Source: Pelecanus crispus (lineage: Eukaryota; Chordata; Aves; Pelecaniformes; Pelecanidae). Taken from it: a DNA stretch of 64,000 nt. Under the pieces are notes generated by a model. That model worked only from the letters and a program-made list of their open reading frames with translations, was not told the DNA's origin and did no database searches. The stretch covers positions 11,668,734 through 11,732,733 of the forward strand of contig NC_134651.1 of assembly GCF_030463565.1 (NCBI RefSeq), read 5' to 3'. Below are positions 50,801-60,718 of this stretch, one piece after another (within the stretch, counting starts at the first letter, position 1; each line of letters starts with the position of its first letter). The position numbers were made by a program, and so were the translations under genes.

Positions 50801-53800
50801 TTTCTCGGTCTTTGCCTCTCCTTTAGACCCATCGGCTATTTTTCTGTCTCTACTGGGAAGAGTAGAGGGGCAAGAGGAAATTGAAGACCTTTAGAGGAGT
50901 GTGATATTTCTCTCAGATCTAGTTACTTGCTAGTTAGTTGGGAGATCGGTGTTCTCTATCTAGAAGGCTGCTGTTCTGGACAACCTTGTGATTTCTTTTT
51001 CTTTATGGGAGATAAACTTTGGATTTCTAGAAACAAAGTCTTGTTGTAAAAAGCATGTCATCAATCTGCCATTACCAGTTGTGACATTCATTTTCATGCC
51101 TCTCAAAATCTTGGTCATGAATATCTGCTTGGAGAAAGTGTCAGGGCTATGACAGCATGTTTTCTTGGGCTGGGGGATCTCTGCCCTATATCTGTTGTAT
51201 AAAATTAAGTAGTCTCTGGTATCTGAAACCTGCACCATGTTTTTCTTATTTTATTAGAGAAAGTGCTCTATCACTCGCAGAATCTTTTTGGATCCTGGGT
51301 GAGAGGCCAGTCTGCAGGTGGCTGCCGTAACAACAGCAGCTTCCCTACCAACCCTAAGTTCTGGCTGAGAGTCTGTGAAAAGAGTGAGGTGTGCATTGCT
51401 CTGCTGCAGAAACATAGGAAATACAGTGCTGACTGGGCCGGAAGAATTCAAAATCTGACTCACTTAGCAGAGGAAAATCTGTCTTTGACTGAAGGCATAC
51501 AGGGGAAGAATTATCAGGCTGTGGGATTGCATGTCTGGAAGGTAATACAGCAGTGACATTTTCCTTTTTGCAAATAGAAGTTTTAAAGCATTACTGAAAC
51601 ATCTGAGTGAAATCATTCATTTCCTACAGTAGTGATATGATGCAACTGTTCACACATTTTACATCTCTGATTTACGTTAGAATGATCCTGTTTATCTCAC
51701 AATGCAGTTACTATCTGTACAAACTATTAGTAGACGAGTACTTTCTTCTTATCATTGAATGCCAAGTAGCAGAACTTGTGGGACTGTTCCAAACTAGTGC
51801 ATGACATTTCGGGCTGATTATTTCATGAATGATCCTGTTTATCTCACAATGCAGTTACTATCTGTACAAACTATTAGTAGACGAGTACTTTCTTCTTATC
51901 ATTGAATGCCAAGTAGCAGAACTTGTGGGACTGTTCCAAACTAGTGCATGACATTTCGGGCTGATTATTTCATGACTATTCCTCAATTTACTCCTCCTGA
52001 ATATTAACTCTTCCTACTCCTCTTCAATGTTCAGCTTATCTGCTGACACTCTCCTCCTTACTTGTTTCCTTTTGTAAATGTATGCATATTTAAAAATGTT
52101 TTAAACAATATTTGATCATTTTTAGTTTTATTAAAGACTCCTCATTTTTCCTAAAACACCACACATCATTATGCATCTATTCTAGGTGGAGAAGAAACGA
52201 TTTAACCTTCCAAAGACCCTCTCTGCTCCTCCAGTTGTAGGTACCGTCTGCCATTCCTATGACAGAGAAGTACATGTATGCTGTGACCTTTCGCCTGGGT
52301 TTTATCTTGTTGTTCCCAGCACTTTTCTGAAAGATGCAGTAGGCAATTTCTTGCTTCGTGTATTTTCAACAGGAAGGATCTCTCTCAGGTAGGTTTAGAA
52401 CAAAACAGAAAATGTCTGCTTGTCGTTGACATACACGAATATATGAAGTATAACACTAAGTGTAAATGTTCAAAATGTTGTGAAGGGTTGTGCAGAGTAC
52501 CAGGTAACGCATTGTTTTGTCTTTGAATTCATGTAAGTAGTGTTCTACCTCCTTGGTTTTTTAGCTGCTACTACCTCTTATTAAAATACCAGTCAGAAGT
52601 AGTCAGATGACTAGCATCTTGACTCTAAACTGCAGCCTAGTGTTTTGAGAAAGTGTGTGTTTTGTAAAAGAACTGGATAGGTTTCTGCAGAACATGTTTC
52701 TCAGTCCGTAGAAGTTCTTCCTTGACGTATGGAAAAAATGAAGGTGTACCGCAGAAGTTAAAAGCAGCTGTTATTATTGCAACCAGGGACAGAAAAGGAG
52801 AGCAGTAATTTATCATGTGTGCTGGAACACACATACTAACAGATTGCCTGACATATAACATTGTTATTAGGGAGCAATACAGCTTCAAATGCAAATGGAG
52901 TGTCAGCAGTGGACTCGGATAACATAATGCTCACAGCTTATCTTTTCAGGACAGGTGTGGAAAATAGCACTGATGTTTATGCTGTCTTCTTTAGCTGAAC
53001 AAAGAATTCTTTTTTGAATTAAAGCATTCAACAGCTGAACTTCTTAATTGTGAAGGCCTCAAGAAGTTTACCAGCATTATGATAAAATTCTTGGAAGGAT
53101 CACTGCATATTGTGTTGTAGCTAATCTTTGCTCGTAACTTGTGACACAAAATAGACTTTTATAATAGACTCGGAACAATCTTTTCTTTCTGTTTGACAAT
53201 CCTTGCTTATCCAACAGAAAATATCAGGAATGTCAGTCCAGTAGCTTCTGATGACTTGATTTTTTTTAACTGTAGCAGACTACATAGCTATCTGAACACT
53301 TTAAAGTAAATTATTTGTGAGCAATTCTGTGTTGGTGACCATAGCCTTGAAATAAATACTTAAGAAGACACGATGATGAGTATTTGTGTGGAGTCAGCAA
53401 AGTTGTACCTTCTTCCAATAAACCTGAAAAAATCTGAGGTTGTCTAACAGCTTGTGCCAGGTAAGCTATATGCAGAGGCAAAATGGTACTGTTGGCAACG
53501 TGTTTAAAAGCTGTTCAATTTTTTTTATTTGCTGGTAGTACACTATCAAGTCATCTTCTTGGAGAGAAGCTGGCAAATCACACTACAAAGCCAGAATATG
53601 CATTAATCATTTACTCTGCAGAATTTGGAAGCAAGATGGCATTAAGTTTTAGACTGAATAAAGGTCTGCAAAACTGTGAGGCTAATTTTGCTGTATGGAT
53701 GCAAGTTGTGTACTTCCTATCAGCAACATTATTTGGTTTCTGGACATACTTCTGTACAGCGTATTGCGCTTTCAATGATGGGCTAAAATTTCTAGTATTG

Positions 53801-56800
53801 CTGTTAAGTATTACGCTTCCTCAGACTGAAACAGAGGTGCCATCCTGGATATGTGTCTAGAATGGACAATCACAGAATAACATAACAGCTGTTATTGTGT
53901 TCTCAACTGGAAAATTGGAAATAAGGACAAATGTTATGTTGAAATACGATTTCAAATGCTGCACAACTGAAATGATACCAAATTGTTCATATGACTATGA
54001 AAAGTAGTGTTGAGCTAGGATCGAAATACAGATTAATGTTACAGTGATAGTCAGAGGTAAAATAGTAGTTTCCTCTGATTAAAGACATAATGAATATAAA
54101 AATGTGTGCTTTGGACTTACTAAGGTGCTCATGTGTACTCCACAAGTTGCTGTCAGTTGTATCACTTTCAAATAGGACAAATAGCACAAGACTATTGAAG
54201 AAAAATGTGTAAGCTGCATTACTTCATGAACATACAAAAATCCATCTGGTTTTAGTACATGGTTTGTATACGCTATGTTGTTCTTGTGGAGTTCTGTGAA
54301 TTACCTAAGGACTTAGAGTTGTACAATTCTCTTTTTCTTTGTGCTGAAATTTTGGAGGAGTTTTATTTATGTAAGTTTATGTAATACTAGTTCATTTTTG
54401 TGAGCTGGTGTTCTAGGTTTGTGAAATCATACAGATTTTATACATTTAGTTTATTTTCTCTCTTACATTTGCTAGTGAGCTAAAACCACCACCTGCAGAT
54501 GCTGCCCTCTGTGAAGAACTCCCAGCAGGTGAATGGGAGACAGTGCAGCTGCATGGATGCTGGAAAAATGGGCAAAGTGCTGGAGGTAGCAGGAACTTCC
54601 CCTCCTTCCATATCAATCCCTGCTTTCCCCTCTCCATTCCTGCAGGACCAGGAAAAAGCAGTGTGAAAGTTACCCTCCGTCAGCACTGCCAAGATAGCAA
54701 GTGTCGTCCAATAGGTTTCCATATTTTCCAGGTAAGACTTCTGGTCAGTTTGGTTGCTCATTTGCCAAGTGTGAAGGTAAGCCTGTCCGTTAGTTCAGTG
54801 CTCCTTGCCCTTGGCAAGGGATGTGCTGCTTCTAGGAGAAACACAGGCTGGTGCTGCAAAGTAATGCCTGTGAAAGACAGGGAACACCATGGGTAGCATA
54901 GTAACCAGGTAATTGGTTCCACTGTATCCTTCCAACGTTTTAAATTAGTTCTAGAAATGATGAACTCTTCTGAGGATTTGCAAAGAATTCTCAGTGTCTT
55001 AGTGACTGAGGACCAGACTTTTTGGTAATGGATCATGAAAACTTACTGTCTTCATCTCTAGTAATTATTTACATGTCTGTTGGCAAGCGGTGTTGGATCT
55101 GCAGACAAGATTAGAATTCGAAAGGACTGGTATGTTGAACAGATGATCTGAAACAAAACAGGATAGGATTTGGTCTGGACAAACACAGGTTCTACATATG
55201 TATGTGCCAGTGATCAACTGCATAAATGTAGAATGGGAAGCTTCTGGTTAGGTGGCTATTTTGCAGGGAAAGCCAGCTTTATTTTTGAAAACATGCTTCA
55301 AAAAGGTGTTGCTTAAATGGAGGGTCTGGAGTTGAGCATTAGGAGTGATTGTATAGCTTTAAATATACAATATGTGAAAAAAGATCGAAAGAATGGCATT
55401 TTTCATGCCTATAGGAGACTGAGAAGTCTAATATGAATTTTTAGTACAGGAAAGGCCACTAGAAAGAGGAAAGACACAGTTGTTCACCATATCCGTGAGG
55501 TGAAACTAGTGCATTAGGCTGCAGCGAGGAAAAGTGAGGTTAGACAATAGAAAAAGGTTTTGAGCTATGTGGGTATTGGCTTGTATAAACTGTCTACAGA
55601 CATGGTAGGAATGATTTATCTGTACTTGATACTGCCATCTGCGTCTTCTGGAAGCCTTCCCATCCCTCTCATATAGCTCTGTAGAGAAGAGTGAGTATTT
55701 GGAGTGGAATAGATATGGAACGTACCATACTATGGTATACCAGGAATTTAACATTGTGAGGCCTGAAGTATATGAAAAGATAGGCATGTTTTCATTCCAT
55801 TTTGCAGGTGCCTAACAGCAGCTGGAAACCCCATACTTCCTCTTTTCTACATTTGGAGCCACTGGTTAGCTGTGTACCTCATTGCTATTCGCAGGAAGTA
55901 AGCCAACTTTGCAGACTCCCTGCAGGAAGTTATGTAATTATACCTTCTACGTACTTGCCCAATACGGAAGGCAATTTTACAGTAGTCATAGCAACCAAAA
56001 TAGACAGGTAAAGATATGTTGCCTTCTGTTTGCATTTCTAGTATTCTTAGTGCATGTATTACAGGATGTTTGGAAACAATAACTGTAGCGACATGTTCTC
56101 ACTCTCGATAGAAAATCGTCTTTTTTTTTTTTAAAGTCTTTGTTTTGCTGTTATTTTTGCAAGTACTGCTTACCACTTTGACTATGTTGGAAGAATGAGT
56201 GGGGAAAAAAAAATATTTGTAATCTTCTTGTGTCAGTTACTGAATAACAGATGTCCAGTGCTGCAGAAGGTGGCACTACAGCAACTGAGTATCAGCTATG
56301 TCCAGATATTAGGATTTATGCTGAAATTTTACTAAGCTTATTAAAAAGCAGGGTTGTTTTTTTGAGAAGCTGCAATCTGTTGCAAGCCTTATTGCAGGTA
56401 GTTTCTCCTGATTAGAATAATAACAGGTCTTAATCAGAATTTATAGATTCCAAAAGATTGCATTAAGAGTCTGTAAAATTGCATCATGTGGAGTGTGGAA
56501 CAAAGCCTGGCATAACAATCTTCTCCTTTTGAAGTGGGATAAATGATTGCTGTTTACAAGATCCCCCAATGCTTTGTGCAGAGATAAGTGTGGTTTTGGT
56601 TTTCAACAGGAAGCGCATTCACAGCCGGGAGACACTTGGACAAGTATTGCAAGAAGTGAGTGAATACATGTTTAATTTCAGTTGTTGTAAAGGTGTTGCA
56701 GAGGCATCACTGAGGCTTTTGTAGTAACTAATATTGAGAGTCATGTACTAGTGGATTGGACTTGGAACGTTCTCATTTACTTGCTGCAAACTGATAATCA

Positions 56801-58517
56801 GTAAAGCAGTTAATCTTTGGGGGTTTTTGTTTCTCAGCCAGAAAAGTAGCATTTGTTAACAGCTAACAAATTTTGTATTTTCACACCACTTGGATATACG
56901 GAAACTTCTGTATGACTCTTACAAAGTCATTATTTACTCCCTCAAGTCATTCCCCAGTACCTACCTCTGCTGTAATGTCTGTGAGAAATTGGACTACTAG
57001 TGATGAGTAGGTGGTTGTACTTGACTTGTACATTTGCTTTCAAGAGTGTAATCACTCTTTATGCATTTGGATATATTTTGATATATTCATTCTTGGTGTC
57101 ACCATAGATCTGCTAGCTTTAGTTATATATTGTATCCTTCCCCCATCTGATTGGCTTTGATATTAATTTGGGATCCTACATATTGTGATTTAGAAATTCT
57201 AATGATATTATAAAGTTGTGAAGGCTTAAGAAAACATGGCAAAAAGAGAAGAAAAGCAAACAGGCAATCCAAAGATGAGCTTTCACCACACTAGAGTTTA
57301 GTTTTTTATTTGTTTCCTTACAGCCACCCCATATAACATCCTACTATTATAATCATTCTTGATGTGTGAGCCATTCTGATCAAGTTAATGCCACCTATTT
57401 AATATTTTGGTATTGTGTTTTGCTTGATTAGATATGCATGTAATATTTGAAGGGTTGGATGTGAATGCTGAGTACCTAATACTTACGGTATTTTTACTGG
57501 GTGGAGAGGAGAACTTTGAATGTATTATTTTAACAATTGTTTAAAGATACCTGATTTGGTTGGTGGATCAAAGCATGCCCTTGATAATGCTCTGCTTATT
57601 AGGTGAGAACAAGACCATCTAGGTATTTGGCTCTTTCCCTTCGTGGTTGTAATAAAAACAAAACAAAAATCTTAGCAAAAACTCTTTACCCAAGATTAGA
57701 ACTGGTTTACTAATTTTCTTAATCTAGGTCATGTTGACCAATGATTACATTATGTCCTTAAACCCACACAAATAGTATGGATTTTGTGTGCTTAACAAAA
57801 ATAGGCAAAGACCTGTGTGTACTTTCCTCATGGCGCTTGTTATTTTAATATTTAGGAGCTGAAGTATGTAATGAAGTCCTTTATTGCTGTTGTTCTGGAA
57901 ACAAAACATTGCAAAGCCATTATTCCGGAAGGAATATATTCAAAGATATGTTTCTTACATTATTCCATGAAAACAGCTGGACTTGGGCACAGGGTGCTCC
58001 CTGACATCAAGGGAACAAACAGTTCAGATTTTTCAGGACTTGAAAACTTGAAGAATTTGGAAATGGCAGTTATAGCTTTCTTATCAGTGGCAGAAATTAA
58101 CGTCTGAAACTAATCTTCAACAGCATAGTCTTTTCTAAAGACTGGACTTTAAATCATACAGTGCTTTCAGGGCTTTAACCTCTGGGGGATCTAGGCAGTC
58201 TGACTTACTGAGAAGTTGGGCTATTGATTTCTAAGGGGTGCATCACAGCAGAGCTGAGTGTCAGTGTATTTTTCTAAAAGTTTGCCTACGTGTTTTCTAA
58301 TTACTGAAATGATGGGATTTATGATGGGGGGCGTTTAAGATGTTTCACAGGAAAAGCTTGCATTTTGGCCTCCATTTCTAAATCTTTCTTTTCTCTGATT
58401 TACTTTAATTCCTTATTAATTTCTTTTCTTTCTTGACAAAAAAGTTAATAGCTTTTTTTCCCCCCTGCATTGTTCATTTGCTTATAGATTTCATTTACAA
58501 CTGTGATGAAAAGGTAA
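44714..58517 (+). CDS. CAPN10: Calpain-10 (atypical calpain cysteine protease)
   Basis: Calpain-10 is an intracellular cysteine protease lacking the calmodulin-like EF-hand domain. In humans it is linked to insulin secretion, glucose handling and type 2 diabetes risk. Joined exons: 44714-44857, 46204-46335, 46583-46779, 48095-48312, 48890-49031, 50535-50701, 51258-51541, 52186-52388, 54476-54731, 55808-56007, 56610-56655, 58488-58517. All junctions are GT-AG and phases match, giving 672 residues. Catalytic triad: C74 in [14 protein letters not shown]239 in GEFHAFIV, N264 in [11 protein letters not shown], each one residue later than the human positions as I recall them. Two C2-like (calpain beta-sandwich) domains follow, each with the repeated block [10 protein letters not shown] or [10 protein letters not shown] and a [12 protein letters not shown] or [12 protein letters not shown] strand. 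The start at 44714 is the first ATG in the exon (an in-frame stop TAG lies at 44681). An upstream spliced start is possible. Confidence 0.95.
44858..46203 (+). other. CAPN10 intron after the first coding exon
   Basis: An AT-rich intron of 1346 bases. An open stretch of about 96 codons at 45821-46111 shows no recognisable domain and no matching splice phase. I leave it unannotated. Confidence 0.5.
46204..46335 (+). CDS. CAPN10: CAPN10 exon with catalytic cysteine
   Basis: Forty-four codons: [20 protein letters not shown], then [20 protein letters not shown] and LLNK. The catalytic cysteine is in GDCWFL. The acceptor is GATTTTAG. Confidence 0.97.
46583..46779 (+). CDS. CAPN10: CAPN10 exon 3: protease core PC1
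   Basis: Encodes [40 protein letters not shown] and [20 protein letters not shown], ending [17 protein letters not shown] is the calpain-wide motif of the first protease subdomain. It ends in phase 2 before GTATGT. Confidence 0.96.
48095..48312 (+). CDS. CAPN10: CAPN10 exon 4
   Basis: Encodes [32 protein letters not shown] and later [35 protein letters not shown] is diagnostic of calpains. The acceptor follows a long T-rich tract ending TTTAATAG. Confidence 0.96.
48890..49031 (+). CDS. CAPN10: CAPN10 exon 5: catalytic His and Asn
   Basis: Encodes [20 protein letters not shown], then [19 protein letters not shown] and CWRGPWCEG. It holds the catalytic histidine (EFHAF) and asparagine (RNPWG). 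Confidence 0.97.
50535..50701 (+). CDS. CAPN10: CAPN10 exon 6: end of protease core
   Basis: Encodes [40 protein letters not shown] and [32 protein letters not shown] is the typical end of calpain PC2. The donor GTGTGG at 50702 is weak, but the phase is right. Confidence 0.95.
51258..51541 (+). CDS. CAPN10: CAPN10 exon 7: first beta-sandwich domain
   Basis: Encodes [39 protein letters not shown] and on to [13 protein letters not shown]. Start of the first C2-like domain. It is 284 nt with donor GTAATA. Confidence 0.95.
51682..51975 (+). repeat. Perfect 147-bp tandem duplication in CAPN10 intron 7
   Basis: The block 51682-51828, starting ATGATCCTGTTTATCTCACA and ending TGATTATTTCATGA, is repeated immediately at 51829-51975. 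I read the two copies as identical over their whole length. It lies 140 bases after exon 7 and 210 bases before exon 8. Confidence 0.95.
52186..52388 (+). CDS. CAPN10: CAPN10 exon 8
   Basis: Encodes [40 protein letters not shown] and [20 protein letters not shown], ending STGRISL plus two bases. End of the first C2-like domain. Confidence 0.95.
52389..54475 (+). other. CAPN10 intron 8, contains an unexplained open frame
   Basis: Intron of 2087 bases. A 125-codon frame at 53483-53860 starts with ATG but has no recognisable motif. An open frame of this length is expected by chance in 64 kb. No repeat recognised. Confidence 0.5.
54476..54731 (+). CDS. CAPN10: CAPN10 exon 9: second beta-sandwich domain
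   Basis: Encodes [40 protein letters not shown] and further to [10 protein letters not shown]. It repeats the domain architecture of exon 7. The acceptor is TTTGCTAG. Confidence 0.95.
55808..56007 (+). CDS. CAPN10: CAPN10 exon 10
   Basis: Encodes [40 protein letters not shown] and [20 protein letters not shown], ending IATKIDR. The donor is GTAAAG, phase 2. Confidence 0.95.
56610..56655 (+). CDS. CAPN10: CAPN10 exon 11 (46 bp)
   Basis: A small exon encoding [15 protein letters not shown], flanked by TTTCAACAG and GTGAGT. It matches the human SxEMLGQFLQE segment just before the C-terminus. Confidence 0.92.
56656..58487 (+). other. CAPN10 intron 11
   Basis: Intron of 1832 bases before the tiny last coding exon. 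An open stretch of 78 codons at 57871-58107 is preceded by an AG, but its product resembles nothing in calpains and it ends the frame with an unrelated tail, so I do not call it an exon. Confidence 0.55.
58488..58517 (+). CDS. CAPN10: CAPN10 last coding exon (9 codons plus stop)
   Basis: After acceptor TGCTTATAG the sequence reads ISFTTVMKR and TAA. This matches the human C-terminal ending VSVMAVMKT in length and pattern, so I assign it as the terminal coding part despite its shortness. The preceding intron is 1832 bases. Confidence 0.82.
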   Translation: MSFTTVMKR

Positions 58518-59360
58518 TCTTGAACTCTCACACTGTCATTTCGAGAAACATCGGAAAGCTGAGGAATGCCTCACCTCTTGCTGTTTTCAGTTTTAAATGG
58601 AATAACAAGAAGATACTCTTAGCCCAGCTGTTTTTCACTGGTACCAACTGTCAGGCCTACAATGACTTCATTGTAAAAATACCTCCTTAATCATGTACAC
58701 TCTGAATATTTGTTCTTCCCGTGTTTTTTAGAACCAGCATTGTACAGCAAATCTTCATAATGTACCTCAGTTCTTCAAAAATACAGGTGAAGAATATGTG
58801 CATGTTTTAACCCAAGCTACAGTTGTAGAAGAAAACCAGAAAACATATTTGCATAACTAAATAATATTTTTGGGGAAAAAAAAATCAAGCTTCTAGAGTA
58901 ACTTCAGGAGACCAAAGGGGCAAATGTAGAGGAAAGAAACTGGAGTCTTTTTTCAGGTAGGACATACCTCAAGAATCATGAAAATACACTGGAGCAGAGA
59001 AAGTCCAAGCTTGTATCCTACACTGCCAGTCATGCTACTGAGCACTTTATCATGGGCCCTTTGTTGAACCATGGTGGGTTGAAAGAAAGATTTTTTTTTT
59101 TTTTTTTTGGTGAGTTTTTCTTTAATGAACACCACAAAGGACAAAGATAAGACTTGAAAACTTTTGTTTGTGAACTGTCACATCACACTGCTTTTGTAAA
59201 TCTCTAAGAATGTGTTTTATGCAAGATCTGCCCTCACTGTAAGAAATATGAAGTTTAAGAGATTTTTTTCTTAATTTGTGTTTGAAAGTATTTCTTATTC
59301 AAGGAGGATTTTTTAGATGTTATATTTTCCTCAATAAAAATGGAGTAACATTGAAAGTTT
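58518..59360 (+). other. CAPN10: CAPN10 3'UTR (probable)
   Basis: Non-coding AT-rich DNA after the stop, with AATAAA at 59333-59338 and a T-rich stretch following. A T-rich run lies near 59091-59108. The 3' end is inferred from the hexamer. A later AATAAA near 59703 is possible. Confidence 0.55.
59333..59338 (+). terminator. Candidate CAPN10 polyadenylation signal
   Basis: AATAAA 816 bases downstream of the stop codon, followed by a T/G-rich GTTTTATGATGTCTTTT, which fits a cleavage region. Confidence 0.55.
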
Positions 59361-60119
59361 TATGATGTCTTTTATTAAAAAGGTGAAAACTGTCAATGAT
59401 GTCAAGTCTGCATTTGTTCTGCAATAGCAAACTTTACAATGTGCTAGAGCCCTGGGGTTTTCGCCAAATGGAAGGGTAAAATTGGAAATATTTGAGAGGA
59501 GAATCAAGTCTTCCATTAGTTTTATGTCTGAGAGATGACATATTCTACTTCTGCTTTTAACTACATCCTAGCATAATTTACACTTGCTCCTGTTGAACTT
59601 TGAAAATTCAAAGCATCTAGGATGCTTGCAAACAAATTTTAAGTGGTCAAACCTTTCCACATCTGTTGTGGAATGATAAGACAACAAAAGAAAACACCGA
59701 GGAATAAACCTTTACTGTTCCTGCTTTAACAAATGTTGGCATCTTTGTTTATTTTCTTAATTTATTGAAAGGCTGTTCCTTTCCCTTCAAATAGGAAATT
59801 ATTGGATAATATAATAATGTTTCTAAACAGAAGAAGGAAACGTTCATGAAAGCACCTGGATCCGAGAGTTGTGATAAAATAGGAAACAGATACTGAGGAA
59901 GTAAAGTGAAAAGGTGTAAGGATTTCTAAATGGACTATGATTATAAGAGACCCCATTCTGCAATCATTTATGTGTGTGTGAAGTTTATACTACAATATAT
60001 AATGCTTTATGGGAGTGTGAATGGAAAAAGAGTCAACGCTAAGTGTGTATACTCTGTTACTTTCTGCAAAAGGATGTAAGAAAAGATCACCTGTGAATAC
60101 AGAGGAGTAACAGCATATG
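59361..60119. other. Region between convergent CAPN10 and CYP2 gene tails
   Basis: About 0.75 kb of AT-rich DNA. On the minus strand, AATAAA hexamers (seen as TTTATT on plus) occur near 59746 and 59759, so the P450 3'UTR may extend into it. No coding evidence. Confidence 0.5.
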
Positions 60120-60133
60120 GAAGAAAACTATTT

Positions 60134-60139
60134 TTTATT
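60134..60139 (-). terminator. Candidate polyadenylation signal of the P450 gene
   Basis: TTTATT on the plus strand, i.e. AATAAA on the minus strand, about 400 bases past the P450 stop codon. It would put the P450 3' end roughly 750 bases from that of CAPN10. Confidence 0.45.
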
Positions 60140-60539
60140 CAGGCATCCTTGCAGCGTCAGAACAGCTGTGCCATTTTAAGAGTGTGATACCTGACTGAGC
60201 ACATATGCAGGAAACTGCTTGATAACAGATCACTTCTCTAAAATCCTACATCTAATTCATTGCTACTGTGAGTGTGAAAATACATTTCTTTTTGGTAACA
60301 TATTAATGTGTGCCTGTATATGCCCAAGATCTGATTATATGAGCTTTGGCAAGTACGCTTATTTTGATTTCAAAAAGTTCAACTATATGAGGTCAGACCT
60401 CCTAAATAAAATGCTCTATATTAAATTTGCTATACTGAGCTATCTACATTTGAATGCAATTGAGATAGTAATATGCGCTTGTAAAATATCTGCAATTATT
60501 GACTGGTTGAAGTCCCTCTGCATTATAGTATGTTGCATA

Positions 60540-60718
60540 CTAGCGTGGAATAGCACAGAGTTTATATGGATGTGGCTGCAGTATTGCACCCAAAATGTAC
60601 TCCAAATTGATTTCCTTTACTCCCTCAGGGAGCTGGAATGTGAATGCCCGAAGCAGGTTGGTAAAGAAGATGAACAGTTCAACTCGTGCCATCTGTTCCC
60701 CCAAACAGACACGGTGCC
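60540..60718 (-). CDS. P450 exon 9 equivalent: haem-binding loop, stop
   Basis: Begins GHRVCLGEQMARVELFIFF, continues to LLRAFTFQLPEGVKEINLEY and ends ILQPHPYKLCAIPR with TAG at 60542-60540. The cysteine of RVCLG is the haem ligand. The acceptor is TTCTTCTGCAG. Confidence 0.94.

Noticed and set aside
53483-53860. 125-codon open frame in CAPN10 intron 8
   Set aside because: No recognisable domain, no splice support, and a length expected by chance for a 64-kb window in six frames.
57871-58107. 78-codon frame preceded by an AG, considered as the CAPN10 last exon
   Set aside because: Its product does not resemble a calpain-10 C-terminus, whereas the short exon at 58488 gives a nine-residue tail of the right length and pattern.
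58433-58690. 85-codon frame overlapping the CAPN10 terminal exon
   Set aside because: It is in a different frame from the CAPN10 tail at 58488-58517 and has no recognisable similarity. Best explained as chance.
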